Assembly (NCBI GenBank): GCA_027605045.1
Contig: JAQFWX010000004.1
Coordinates: 2,986,683-3,050,682, forward strand
Length of the DNA stretch: 64,000 nucleotides
Direction: 5' to 3'
Source: Phallus indusiatus
Taxonomy: Eukaryota; Basidiomycota; Agaricomycetes; Phallales; Phallaceae
Every line of letters begins with the position of its first letter. Positions within the stretch are counted from its first letter, which is position 1. Below the pieces are notes generated by a model. That model saw only the letters and a program-made list of their open reading frames with translations. It had not been told where the DNA came from and ran no database searches. The translations under genes were made by a program, and so were the position numbers. Of this stretch, positions 1 to 11,405 are shown piece after piece.

Positions 1-1214
1 AGAAACAGATAAGAAAGGAATGGTGGTTTCTAGGACGGATAAAACAGGCAGGGTCCAGACTAACCGAACCCCTGGTTAGTCAGGAAGTTGAGCAGGCAGA
101 CTCCATTTGGAAATAGGCAGATCAGAGGGCTGTGCATGAAGTAGGGGGAGTACGAGACAAGTACGTGTGACGTACTTGATAATAACTTTGGGTTCTGGTG
201 TACTGCTTATGTAATCCATCAGGAAAGGCTACGGGGCATGCCGGGCATGATGGAGTGCATGTAAACAGTATAATGAGAAAAATAAAGAGCTGCCTTGAAG
301 AAACTGAGAAAAAAGTAAGTTTGTGTCTGAGCAGTGATGACAGTGTCAAAAAGATAAGCTACTTTCTTGTCAGACAAGGTTATTGATATAAGTTCAATTT
401 CCTTCCCACTTGGACATTACTGATCAACCTAAAGGCTACCATAACCATGCTATATGAGCCATACAAAATATGCAGTGACAAAACCTACACTTGCAACAGT
501 AGGGAGTGGATGTTTCCCCAGGCTGCATTGCTGCTGCAGCCATAATAGTAAGTTTACTCACTACTGCCTGTTAGGGCAACTCAGGGCACACACCTACAGT
601 GCCGCGCGCTCAAAACCGACCACTCAGACACCCAAAAGCGCAAATTTTAATCACGCATCATGGCCACAAATATTTGTAAATTAAATTATGGATTCTGGAT
701 ACTAATAGGAAGAGGAACAACGTTATCTCTTTACATTTTAAAAATTATTATGTTTTTCTGGGAAACCACCCCCCGAAACTGGACTTTGGGCGTCAAATGC
801 GCGCTTACTCGATAGCCGAGGTTAGCCGGTAATTACTAAGCATATTGGTAATCATTTTTCTTCATCACACTGTCTTGACACCGTCCAAACGTCGTCTTTG
901 ACAAAGGAAAAAATCAGCTTGCGCAGTTTGCCTTTTCGTTGATTTCCATACCATATTCATAGTGCTCATTATCAAATTTATTTAATACTCAAATTTTATC
1001 TTGTTAAAAATTTGCTATCAAAATTTAGATGTTGAACTCGAGCTGAATCTGTACTTTGTTTAGCACATTTCAATATAATCTCGAGCATCCCTATTCAGCA
1101 TTATCTTCCACTGCACTTTGGCTCCCTTTTTGAAGTCTGACACTGCTGAGAGCTAACCTGAGTCATCAGATAGCTCACTTGCATTGCCTTTTTGACCGCT
1201 GAGAAAAGATTTTA
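1..1214. other. AT-rich region without a recognisable gene
   Basis: Short ORFs occur on both strands but none has recognisable domains, splice-consistent continuation or codon bias. The only identified piece is a short LTR end at 569-597. I see nothing else I can name. Confidence 0.6.
569..597 (-). repeat. fragment of LTR family 1 (3' end)
   Basis: The sequence begins TGTTAGGGCAACTCAGGGCA and runs into ACACACCTA, which matches the reverse complement of the 3' end of the LTR at 1649-1998. Only about 29 bp remain, so it is a decayed relic. Confidence 0.6.
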
Positions 1215-1604
1215 CAGCAGTTTGCATTACGTAAGTCCGGCGCTCGTTTCGTCAAGATAATCGCTGAGACCTTGCGAATGCAATAGCTCGTCCAATTTTG
1301 AAGATTTTTACTTACTGTTTCTTTAGGATATGTTCAGATATATTATATCTAGTGCATCATGTACTTTACCAAGCTTATAAATGTGTATTGCAAAGTTTGA
1401 CCTTTTCTCCCCAAAAAACAGCAATGGGGAAAACCTCAAAGTAACTCATAAAAAGTAGATATTGCACTAGATACAGTATCTCTTGACATATTTTGAAGAA
1501 ACAGTAAGTTAAAATTCTCAAAATTGCACAAGCTATCGCGTTCGCAAGGTTTCGACGATCGTATTGACAAAACGAGCGCCGGACTTACGTAATGCAAACT
1601 GCTG
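1215..1604. mobile_element. mariner-like fold-back MITE, copy 1
   Basis: The ends are near-perfect inverted repeats: the left begins CAGCAGTTTGCATTACG and the right is its reverse complement. A TA dinucleotide sits on each side (1213-1214 and 1605-1606), the target duplication expected of Tc1/mariner elements. Pairing continues inwards, so almost the whole 390 bp folds back on itself. There is no coding capacity. A second copy of identical length lies at 28208-28597. Superfamily assignment rests on the TA duplication and the CAG start and is inference. Confidence 0.8.
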
Positions 1605-1648
1605 TAAGCCTCCAGCCCTTAGTTGCTTGCAGCTAGACACTCCTTCTT

Positions 1649-1998
1649 TGTTACGGTACGCTAGCGCCTCGCCGATTATTCGATCTTTTCGATTTCTTTC
1701 GGTTTCATTTCGTATTACGATTTCCTTCATTTCCCGTACTTTGCCGTTTCCATTAGTTCCCTCGTTTTCTCGTTTTCTCGATCTCTCGATTTCTTTCGAT
1801 TTCTGTTTGTATCTCCTCGGATCCCATGGAGATCAGTCGGGCGCCTCATATTCGGTACTTATATGCGTTTTCCCTGGAGGGGGATACCTAAGCTTGTTCT
1901 CTTAGGTTTTCCCTCCTCTAGGTGAGTAGTTAGTCGTTGTCCCTCAATAGCTCTTAGGTTTTCCCTCCTCTAGGTGTGTGCCCTGAGTCGCCCTAACA
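1649..1998 (+). mobile_element. solo LTR, family 1 (chromoviral Ty3 type)
   Basis: The 350-bp unit starts TGTTACGGTACGC and ends GCCCTAACA, the TG...CA ends typical of LTRs. It is flanked by the direct repeat TTCTT at 1644-1648 and 1999-2003, a 5-bp target duplication. It carries a TATA-like CTTATATGCG near 1858 and the hairpin CCTAAG-CTTGTTCT-CTTAGG. No internal region follows, so this is a solo LTR left by recombination. The family link to chromoviruses comes from 33710-34434, where the same LTR abuts a polypurine tract and a chromodomain relic. Confidence 0.85.
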
Positions 1999-2205
1999 TT
2001 CTTGCTCTGGCGAGGCTTTTTCAAGGGGTTACAGCATAAAATTTTTTTCGACTCTGAAACTGGACTGATTATGTAATCAGCTAATTTTCAGTTTTTTGTT
2101 TTTACGAATATTTTTAGTGGTTTCCTTCTAAATTTTCAATGATGAGCTGAGAGACCCCGTAGTTTCGGCGCTAGACAGTGGTCGGCTCTTTGTGGAAGAC
2201 ACTGT

Positions 2206-2449
2206 AGAGGAGGGAAAACCTAAGAGAACAAGCTTAGGTATCCTCCTCTAGGGAAAACACATATAAGTACAGGATAAGAGGCGCCCAACTGATCTCCATG
2301 GGATCCAAGGAGAGACCGAGAAATTGAGAAATTGACAAAAATAGTGGAAACGGCAAAGTACGGGAAATGAAGGAAATCGTAACATGAAATAAAACCAAAA
2401 GAAATTGAAGAAATTGAATAATCGGGCAAGGTGCTAGTGTACCGTAACA
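2206..2449 (-). mobile_element. truncated solo LTR, family 1
   Basis: In reverse orientation it matches the family-1 LTR from its 5' end (TACCGTAACA at the right boundary) through the TATA region and the hairpin, but lacks the 3'-terminal segment. No target duplication is visible because one end is missing. Confidence 0.75.
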
Positions 2450-3431
2450 CTGCCTCTTTTCTTTATACCTTATATAGTCCTATTTTAGTTGCAATCTGTC
2501 TCAACAAATGAGATATTAGATGATCATTTCAAAACATGATACTACAAATATTCAGATATTTTGAGTGAGAATCAAACACTGTTGGATATGTGTAATAGAA
2601 AGTTTCAGGACCTGAACCTTTTCTTGCATTAGTTAGTTGTCATTGTCTAAAAAAAAACCACAGGCACCATCATCCACACTCAACAACTCTTAGGTTGTAA
2701 TAGATCAAGATGACTCAATAGTCATTTTGGAAGACCAACTAGTCTGGATTTGATATTCCATAACGCCACCCTGGACACTCTGGAGTCTGCCTGATGCAGC
2801 TGCAGAAGAAAAAATGGAAATTCATTGAGCCACCATATGCCCCTTCCTTTTCAATTTTCCCTCCTTCTCTTTTTCAGTCACTTATTCATATGAAGATAAT
2901 GCAGAAAACCTAAAGAGTCTCGTATTTTAGCCATTGTTCTCCTCAATTTTTCAGTGGTCAATTAATAGACCTTTCTGAGAGGAAGTGTCAGGAGGATAAC
3001 ACAGACTATGGTACTAGTTATTTTTTTTACCTCTTTCCAAGCACTAGAATGTCAAATTTCCACTGACAGAGACCCCCTCAAAACAATCATACAAGGTTGA
3101 TGTCAATGGTCATTGAACCTAGTAACAGATTTGAGACCTGCATCATAACACTAGCTACCGGGTTGGGAAAGTAAGTTTTGCTTTTTTATTTTGCTAAACT
3201 GTTGACTTTCTAACATTATGAAAGCTTTTAAATTTCAATTGACAAAGACTCAATTTATATATATAAGCCTGACTCAAAACTTAATCAGCAAAATTGCTCC
3301 ACCAGTTCAGAACAGAGCTTAAAGCTTGACAAAGTAACACCTTCTATCAAATTGTAAAACTTAAACTTAGAAAAGCCTCCTAAATAACATAAAATCATTA
3401 AATCTTCATACTTGTTGTTATTTTCATTTAC
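2450..3431. other. no recognisable gene
   Basis: AT-rich sequence with stop codons in every frame and no ORF worth reporting. I recognise no repeat family here. Confidence 0.55.
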
Positions 3432-4642
3432 TGTCACGGTAAGCTAGCGCCTCGCCCAATTATTCGATTTCTTCGATTTCTTTCAGTTTCATTTCATGTT
3501 ACGATCTCCTCCGTACTTTGCCATTTCCACTATTTCCGTCATTCCTTCGATTTCTCAATCTCTTTGATTTACTTCAATTTCTGTCTGTATCCCCTCGGAT
3601 CCCATGGAGATCAGTCAGGCACCTCATATCCTGTACTTATCACTGGAGACATTGTAGGGTTTAGCCAAAAAAAGGATCCTAAAAAAATTATGGTTCGAGG
3701 CATAGGCTATTGACAATTTACCAAATTGCATAATCATATTATAACTAAATCTCAGGTCAAGGGATTCTGACTTGGAAAATTGTCAGTATACTGCTATAAT
3801 TATCTTGGTCAAATTATATAATAATTCTTAATCATATAAGCCTACGCTTAATGTTATCCATTCAGTAAAATAATGAATAGAATGAAACTTACATTATCAT
3901 CATCTATATCAAAGAATGTTTTGAAAATGTTTTTTATATTTTTTGTCAAAATATATTTTTATTATAATCTAGATGCATGGAAAAACCTTACTTTTTATCA
4001 TGAGAATACTCTTTGTAATATTAGAGTTTTCCTGGGAAAACCTTTGTTGGAATATGAGTTACTCCTGTATATAGTACTAGTCACGGCGCTTATAGAGTCC
4101 ACACCTTTGTGTCCGCTACTTCATCGTCCTGGGATTCCAACAACCTTAATAATACATGGATTTCTGGAAAATTTTGAGAAAACTCTAATGTCACATATTG
4201 TGACCTTAAGTTTTAATTACACAGAAACTCAATATTTTCCACTCCCTCAAAATTATGATAAAATACTATATTGATAAGTAATCAAATCAACTTAAATATA
4301 TAATTTTTCACTATGGTTAATAATGATATATGTTTTAGTTTGTATACTGTTTGGCTGAATAGAAAACATTATTGATAGTGTTATATAAGTAAAATTTACT
4401 ATATAATTTAACCAAGGTAATTATAGCAGTATACTGACAATTTTGCAAGCCAGAATTCCTTAATCTGAGTATTAGTTATAATATGATTGTACAATTCAGT
4501 AAATCATTAATAGCCTATGCCTCGAACCATACTTTTCTTAGGATCCTTTTTTTGGCTGAACCCTACAATGTCTCCAGTGTATATGTGTTTTCCCTAGAGG
4601 GGGATACCTAAGCTTGTTCTCTTAGGTTTTCCCTCCTCTAGG
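3432..4642 (+). mobile_element. family-1 LTR split by a CACTA-like insertion
   Basis: The left part (3432-3640) begins TGTCACGG and covers the 5' half of the LTR up to the TATA region. The right part (4580-4642) resumes at the same point, reads through the hairpin and stops before the true 3' end. The intervening 939 bp are a separate element, so this LTR is the older insertion. Confidence 0.75.
3641..4579. mobile_element. CACTA-like non-autonomous element
   Basis: Both ends read CACTGGAGACATTGTAGGGTT (the right one on the minus strand), giving terminal inverted repeats of about 180 bp with scattered mismatches. The host LTR shows a 3-bp duplication, TAT at 3638-3640 and 4580-4582. CACTG/CACTA ends plus a 3-bp duplication point to the CACTA (EnSpm/CMC) superfamily. 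The interior is AT-rich, with a 133-codon ORF at 3873-4274 that has no recognisable transposase motif and is probably not a gene. Degraded relatives occur near 5140-6184, 9601-10170, 12330-12595 and 16020-16190. Confidence 0.75.
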
Positions 4643-4928
4643 TGATATTTAATGGAGTGTGTCACAATAAAATGAAAAATAGTGACAAATTGTTAATAAT
4701 ATATTGCTATTTTACACATGTTTGTCAAATCTGTGATTAAGATGGAGAAAATTAAAAGGGAAATTGCATAATTTGTGACCTCAGACCCACCATGTATTGA
4801 AATCCAAAAAAAATGCTCCAAGAGTGATTTAAGCTCTGAAGCATGTTCCACAATTAGAGAAGAAAGGCTTTATTTTAAACAATACATTTATTATAATTGG
4901 TATAGAGACAATGTTATATTATCCTCAA

Positions 4929-5074
4929 CACTGGAGACAGATGGTGAATACACTGTATAAAGAGTATTCCCATCACTCCAGGCTTACTTATGCAGTGTCT
5001 GGGGGCCTATTAAGCGCCCATACTGCTGGTATAATCTAATCTACTTAGAGAGATGTACAGATCATATTTTAACA
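4929..5074. repeat. fragment of fold-back element E
   Basis: It starts CACTGGAGACAGATGG and ends AGATGTACAGATCATATTTTAACA, matching one arm of the complete element at 16190-16571. Confidence 0.65.
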
Positions 5075-5139
5075 ATATACTGCAGTGGGCTGCAAATGTT
5101 CCCATGGGCATCAGTTTCATTTGGAATTGATTGGGTGCC

Positions 5140-6184
5140 TCATTCTTGTACTGTCATTCAGATTAAGGGATTCTGGCTTGCAAAATTGTCAATATACTGC
5201 TATAATATAATTATCTTGGTTGAATTATGTAATAATTCTTTGTCATATAAGCCCATGATCAATGTTACCCATCCAGTAAAATGATAAACAGAATGAAACT
5301 TACATTATCATCATCCATATTGAAGAATGTTCTGAGAATGTTTTTTTTATTTATTATAAACATATATTTCTCTTATAATTTAGATGAATGGGAAAAGTGT
5401 AATTTTAAGCATGAGAATACTCTTTGTGATATTAGAGTTGTCCTGGTTAAACCTTACTGCTGTTATAGCATTGTAAGGCACGAGCATTTTTGAATGTAAA
5501 AAAAATCATTTCAATAAAGTTGTCATATCTCAGTCTGTGATGCATATTTTGACTTGATTTTTGCTGCATCTAATCTCGTTTTATTTTTTAATAAGTATGT
5601 GTATTTATTGTTGATTTCAAAATTACACAAAATTACACTTCAATTTTGAAATCAACAGTAAATACATATACTTACTAAAAATAAAACTAGATTTTTTTCT
5701 GAACAAGATGCAGCAAAAATCAAGTCAAAATAAAATATGCATCACAGACTGAGATATGACAACTTTATTGAAACGATTTTTTTACATTCAAAAATGCTCG
5801 TGCCTTACAATGCTATAACAGCAGTAATAATACATGGATTTCTGGAAAATCATGAGAAAACTCTAATGTCACAAATTGTGACCTTAAGTTTTAATTACAC
5901 AGAAACTCAATATTTTCCACTCCCTCAAAATTAAAAATACTGTATTGAAAAGTCATATCAACTTAAATATATAATTTTTCACTATGGTTAATAATAATAT
6001 ATGTTTTAGTTTGTATACTGTTTGACTGAATAGAGAAAGTTATTCTTAGTGTTATATAAGTAAAAATTATAATAATAGCAGCATACTGACAATTTTGCAA
6101 GCCAGTGCAATTTTGTAAATCATCAATAGTCTATACCTCGAACTATAATTTTCTTAGGATCCTTTTTCTACAATGCCTCCAGTG
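5140..6184. mobile_element. degraded CACTA-like copy hosting another MITE
   Basis: It shares interior sequence with the element at 3641-4579, including the TGAAACTTACATTATCATCA segment and the ACACAGAAACTCAATATTTTC segment. It ends near 6184 with a shortened right inverted repeat (AATTTTCTTAGGATCC ... CCAGTG). The left terminus is missing. A fold-back MITE (5457-5824) splits it. No functional ORF remains. Confidence 0.6.
5457..5824. mobile_element. fold-back MITE with TA duplication
   Basis: The ends begin CTGCTGTTATAGCATTGTAA and are inverted copies of each other; pairing runs almost to the centre near 5640. TA flanks both sides (5455-5456, 5825-5826), and the flanking CACTA-like sequence rejoins cleanly when the element is removed, as seen by comparison with 9955. 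This suggests a Tc1/mariner-type MITE. Longer relatives with a different centre lie at 10977-11327 and 16640-16915. Confidence 0.75.
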
Positions 6185-8149
6185 CTGTCGTGACACAACC
6201 CCTTTTAGGTTGAGGCCAAGTCCTGATTATTGTTAATCAATGGTGATGGGTAATATCATTCTATTCAGCGACTAAAATACATTATAGTATCTATTACCAT
6301 TCCCAGATATTGGTATTTAACATAAAGTCCATGCCATACATTCAATTATTTAAATGGTAGATACTGGTGTAAATTACTAATCAACAATATCTCCATCACC
6401 TTGATTTTTGTCCTCCTTGTATTCCTTATATAATAGCATAATTGAATGAATAAAAAAATTGAAATTGAAATTAGACATTGTATCAAGTTGAGATTTGAAT
6501 CTGTCTATCCACACATTGAACTATTCAGCCATCTTGGTATTAAATGCACTTTTTGCATTAACTCTCTCTCTCTTATCTCTCTCCAAGAGTAATAGGTTAG
6601 GTTGGGAACGAATATGTAACATTCTCAGCAGAGGCAGCAGTCTTTCAATGGCTCCAATAATGGATCAACAATGAACTGTGTTGTTTGGAACCAATCACTG
6701 TTCAGAGCCTGAGTAATCAAGTGAGATAGTAACTTATAATAAGCCTTATCATAAACTAAAAATTGAGAACAGGGCAATCCAGAAGGAAACCAAGAGTTAT
6801 AGAGTTGTAAAACCTGGGCCTACTGAATAGTTTTATGTACCTTGCTCTGAAGCAGTGAGGATTATGATTATTATTTTTACCATCCATAGGCTGACCATCA
6901 ATTGCTCTTGGTGTTTCATTCCTTGATATGTTCTGACTAACATTGAGAAAGGAAGATGCGATGAGCCAAATCCATCATCATTGGTTGTCTTTTTATAATT
7001 CAAGGAATTGTCATTATGAACTGGAACTCTGGCCTAATGGTAATAAATATGGGCATGTTTTTGAAAACCACATCACATGTGATGCATTTTGTGTTCCCAA
7101 CTGATTACAGTTGTTTATTGCACAACATTTGCCTCATGGGTTCTACAAAAGCAGCCTTTTAGTAATCTTCCAAAGGATTTTGGCACTGGAAAACTGCACA
7201 TATCTTTTTCTCTCTCTCTCAATAACTGTGTATGTAAAGTTATTATTGCTCACTTTATATAATAGTATCTTGCCATCTATGACAGCCATACATGTCAATG
7301 GCCTATGCCTTGAGCTACAATTTTCTTAGGATTTTTTTTCAAACCAACAATATTTTCATGTGGTGTGATGTACCATGTTGTTCTATGTTCTTTTCCATGA
7401 GGTTCTCTTTTTTCCTTTTTTCCCTTCCCACTCTTTTTTCTCATTTCTTCCCTTGCACTGGTCAACATCAGTACAGCATCCAATGTCACACACTGTTCAC
7501 ACATTTGTTCCATCCCACTCATGAAATTTAGCAATCATGAAATGCATCTTGTCAGCAAGACATTGAACTGCCAACTGCATGCATTGCAGAACCCACTGCC
7601 ACCACCATTACCACCTGCTATCACTAACCACAAATTTGGATCAGCTTATCATGATGGAGCTTATTGATGCTGAATTGTCAGGTACCATGACTGTAACTAA
7701 TCATGTTCACACCTTCATTGTGCCAAATCACAACAATCACAAACATAAAGGCAAGCATCTTCCCACCAAGGTAGCAAAGAATGACTACCTTAGGTTTGCA
7801 ACTACTTCTGTATATTAAATTCTTAGGGTTGAGCCCAATACATCATTAAGGCTAACAATAAAGAATTTTGTGGGGGGAAGCAGTGAATGAGGCCTTGGGA
7901 TCCCCGAATTGGGCTGGTTACACCCTAGGTTCAAATCCGGGCCCCCACATAATTTTCAAGGTTTTCGCCCTTGAATTGTTTTGACCACACTGATAACTGA
8001 CTTTCAAACATGGCAATGACCTCTGGAAACTCATCTATAACATCACCCGCTGGCCTGCGCACTGGGATTAGCCTAGACATCCAGTGAACCATAATGCACC
8101 ATAAGGATAAAGTGTAAAGGCACCACCTGGCTGAATGGGAGTAATGTTA
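6185..8149. other. decayed intergenic region, no recognisable gene
   Basis: Several 70-80 codon ORFs occur on both strands (for example 7111-7329, 7292-7531 and 7579-7818), without domains or coherent splice signals. Positions about 7305-7345 resemble the right inverted repeat of the CACTA-like family. A possible tRNA-derived sequence is noted separately at 7870-7950. Confidence 0.5.
7870..7950 (+). repeat. possible tRNA-derived SINE head
   Basis: The sequence contains GGTTCAAATCC, a match to the polymerase III B box, and the ends GTGGGGGG and GGCCCCCAC can pair like an acceptor stem. The anticodon arm does not fold convincingly, so I do not call a functional tRNA. Part of this may be chance. 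Confidence 0.3.
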
Positions 8150-8280
8150 GATTATGATCTGTACATCTCTCAAGTAGATTATACCAGCGCTATGGACGCC
8201 CATACGCAGTATAGGTAAGCCTGGAGTGATGGGAATACTCTTCATACAGAGTATTCACCATCTGTCTCCAGTGCTGTTAA
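8150..8280. repeat. fragment of fold-back element E
   Basis: It contains GATCTGTACATCTCTCAAGT, the palindromic GCGCTATGGACGCC region and CACCATCTGTCTCCAGTG, corresponding to one arm of the element at 16190-16571. Confidence 0.65.
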
Positions 8281-8677
8281 GGTTAATATAACATCATCTA
8301 TACACCAATTGTAATAAGTAACAGAAAAGGCTTCAGGTCCAGCCTACTGGACTCAGCAAGTGCAGTCCGGAACACACTGAGGCATTAAGGAGATCGAGGA
8401 TGACGATTGGTGGTCACATAGACTAAGACCCAAAAGTTTGGTCCAGAATTCTATAGAAACCTGATGAAAGTGGTTTGATTGGCTGAGAAACAGGCAAACA
8501 AAGAAGTACTGGCACTTCAAAGATCCTCAACAAAAGCACCAGCACATCTGCTGTTCATGTAGGATAGTACCCAAATGATCTTGGTACTAAGATTTGGGAA
8601 ATTGCTACTGCATACACTCATATAAAGATTTTTACAATCTTCATCATAAGCAAGAGGTATAGCAGGGCAAGTGTTTC

Positions 8678-9019
8678 TGTCAGGGTATGCTACTGCTATC
8701 TCTCATTTTCCTTATTTATTATCATCAGTATTATTTCATTTCTATTTCATTTATCATTCCCATATTTTACCTTCCGTTTATTCTGTCCCTATTTCTATCT
8801 CTACTCTGTGACATCATGCTGCTTAAATTTGGTTTGGGCGCCTGGCACTTAGCTGTGTCAGGGCCACACGTCATGTCGTCATTTTATGTATATAGTAGCT
8901 GTACCTAGAGTGAGGGTCCCTAAGCTTGTTCTCTTAAGATCCCCTCCCTCTAGGTGAGTAGTATAGTTATCCTCAATATATATTACTTAGGATCTAGTCT
9001 GAGCTGAGTAGCCCTAACA
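8678..9019 (+). mobile_element. solo LTR, family 2
   Basis: It begins TGTCAGGGTATGC and ends GCCCTAACA, 342 bp, with GTTTC (8673-8677) and GTTTT (9020-9024) as a slightly decayed 5-bp duplication. It has lost part of the middle compared with the 395-bp copies and carries the conserved AAGCTTGTTCTCTT hairpin region. Confidence 0.8.
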
Positions 9020-9142
9020 GTTTTGAGACAATCTCATCTCATTTTGAGGGGTAGGAGCTGAGGCTCAAGGATTAGGGGTGTTCAGATTAGCGGAATTGGC
9101 AGCAGAAGCCTGGGAGGGAAGAAGTTGGTTGAGATGGGCTAT

Positions 9143-9480
9143 AAGGATGCACACGATTCCAGATCCCTGCACAGGTCACCGCGGATTGATCCGCCAAATT
9201 ACCCACAAGGATCCGGATCCATAAGGAAGGATCCAGGTCAAGGTTTTTGGTAGTAAAACCTGTTGACCTAGACTCAGACTCGGAGGTCACTAGTAAAATG
9301 TACTTAAAACACCTCACAAAGCAACTTTACATCAGATCAAGATCCACTAAAGATCCGGATCTGGGAGACTATGGATCTGCAGAGATCCAACCTGTAAGGA
9401 TCCAGGTCAAGGGTCTGGAAGGTTGCTTGACCTGTCGACCCAGATCTGGCTGACCTGGATCTGGAATCATGTGCATCCTT
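9143..9480. mobile_element. MITE with AAGGATGCAC ends
   Basis: The 24-bp terminal inverted repeats differ at one base: both arms begin AAGGATGCACA and run into GATTCCAGATCC. The interior is rich in GGATCC-type palindromes. I could not find a clear target duplication. The ends resemble those of the hAT-like elements at 21024 and 29389, so a hAT-type origin is plausible but unproven. Confidence 0.6.
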
Positions 9481-9600
9481 TTGTTCAATCGCAGTGAGGT
9501 GACTGATAGGGTCACTGATGAAAGGAATCAAAGAATGAAGGAAGGAGGGGTCATTTTATGGGCGAGAAACATCAGGAATGTCTGAGACAATGCTAATGAA

Positions 9601-10170
9601 AACACTGAAGACATTGTAGGGTTTAGTCAAAAAAAGGATCCTAAGAAAATTATAGTTTGAGGCATAGGCTATTGACAATTTCCCAAATTACAAAATCATA
9701 CTAATACTCAGATTAAGGGATTCTGGCTTAGAAAATAGCTATAATTACCTTGGTTGGATTATGTAATAATTCTTTATCATATAAGCCCATGATCAATGTT
9801 ATCCATTCATGAAACTTACATTATCATCATCCATATTGAAGAATGTTCTGAAAATATTTTTTATGTTTATTGTGAAAATATATTTCTATTAAAATTTAGA
9901 TGCATGGAAAAACCTTAATTTGTAATATCAGAGTTTTCCTGGGAAAACCTTAATAATACAGGGATTCCTGGAAAATCTTGAGAAAACTCTAATGTCACAA
10001 ACTGTGACCTTAAGTTTTAATTACACAGAAACTCAATATTTCCTACTCCCTCAAAATTATGACAAAATACTGTATTGATAAGTAATCATATCAACTTAAA
10101 TATATAATTTTTCACTATGGTTAATGATGATATATGTCTTAGTTTGTATACTGTTTAGCTGAATGGAAAA
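9601..10170. mobile_element. left part of a degraded CACTA-like element
   Basis: From CACTGAAGACATTGTAGGG it matches the left inverted repeat and most of the interior of the 3641-4579 element. A candidate matching right end lies at 14058-14122. If they belong together, more than 3.8 kb of other elements have been inserted between them. Confidence 0.6.
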
Positions 10171-10549
10171 CTGCTCTACGATAGACTAGATGACCTCAAA
10201 ATAAATATCTTCACAGTAATCTGATCATTTATAGCCAATATATATAGTTTGGATTACAGTGCAAGTGGTGAAGTGGAAATAATGGTGAATGAGGAAACAT
10301 AACTGCACAAGCTTTAAAAAGATTAGGTAGTCACACAAATAGAGTGTTTCAAGACCTTGTCAATTTGAAACTAGGAAATTTTAGATACGAAAGTAGGAGG
10401 TTTATATATGGTTTGAAAGACCATGATTAAGTATTAAAGGAAAAAGGGATGAGGGATATAAAGAAAACTTAAGTAAGGGAAATTGTGTAACAAAGATTAT
10501 GAAAGAAAAGGAATCTCAGGCCAGGGGACTTGGAAAGATCCCTTACATG
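10171..10549. other. no recognisable feature
   Basis: AT-rich sequence without a long ORF or recognised repeat. Confidence 0.5.
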
Positions 10550-10850
10550 GGGACCCTCACTCTAGGCACAGCGAGTCGGCAACTATATACATAAAAAACA
10601 ATAGCATGGTGTGCAGCCCTGACACAACTAAGTGCTGGGTACCTGAACTGAACAAGTGATGTGATGTCATAGGCATCACACCAAGAATGAGCATGCAATG
10701 CACATGAATAGAAATAGCAATGAAATGGACGTTTGAAACGTAGGAAGAAGACAATGTATGAGAAAACAAATAAAGTAGAAATAAAATAAAGCTGATGATA
10801 ATAAATATGAATATAAAAAATGAGAAATGGCAGTAGTATATACCCTGACA
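10550..10850 (-). mobile_element. truncated family-2 LTR
   Basis: In reverse orientation it matches the family-2 LTR from its 5' end (ACCCTGACA at the right) to just before the hairpin (GGGGACCCTCACTCTAGGCA at the left). The 3' third is missing. Confidence 0.7.
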
Positions 10851-10976
10851 AAGACGACATTGTGGAGCATTATAATATTCACAGAAAATTCTCATAATTA
10901 TAGATAATATAGTAGACCATATGAGCTTCCTAATGTATAAGTTTCAAGTACTTTCACAGTATAGAAATAGAGTTAC

Positions 10977-11327
10977 AGCTGTTGTAGCATTGTAAGGCAT
11001 GTGTATTTTTAAATGCAAAAAAATTCATTCCAATAAAGTCAGTCTGTGATGCATATTTTAACTCGATTTTTACTGCATCTCGTTCAGAAAAAAATCTAGT
11101 TTTATTTTTGAGTAAATATATGTATTTATTGTGGTTAAGTATAATTTTAAGGATCTATTATAGGTTGAAAATGCATTGGGAGATATTGCCTGAATTTTTT
11201 ATGAAGGAGATACAACTTACAGAAAGCAATTTGATCAAAATTTGAACCAGAAACAAGAATTTTATTCAGGTGAATTTTTTTTAATTCAAAAATACATGTG
11301 CCTTACAATGCTATAACAGCACACAAC
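10977..11327. mobile_element. degraded fold-back MITE related to 5457-5824
   Basis: The left end (TGTTGTAGCATTGTAAGGCA) and right end (TGCCTTACAATGCTATAACA) are inverted repeats matching the 5457-5824 element. The centre differs and includes TTGAAAATGCATTGGGAGAT, shared with the copy at 16640-16915. Confidence 0.6.
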
Positions 11328-11405
11328 AATGTCATATTACAATTAATACTTATACTGCCATAATCATCTTGGTTAATTCTTTGTTATATAAGCCTTATTA
11401 TGAGA

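Noticed and set aside
7870..7950. Functional tRNA gene
   Set aside because: The anticodon stem-loop lacks a proper seven-base loop with U33 and the T arm has a mismatch, so at most it is a tRNA-derived repeat.
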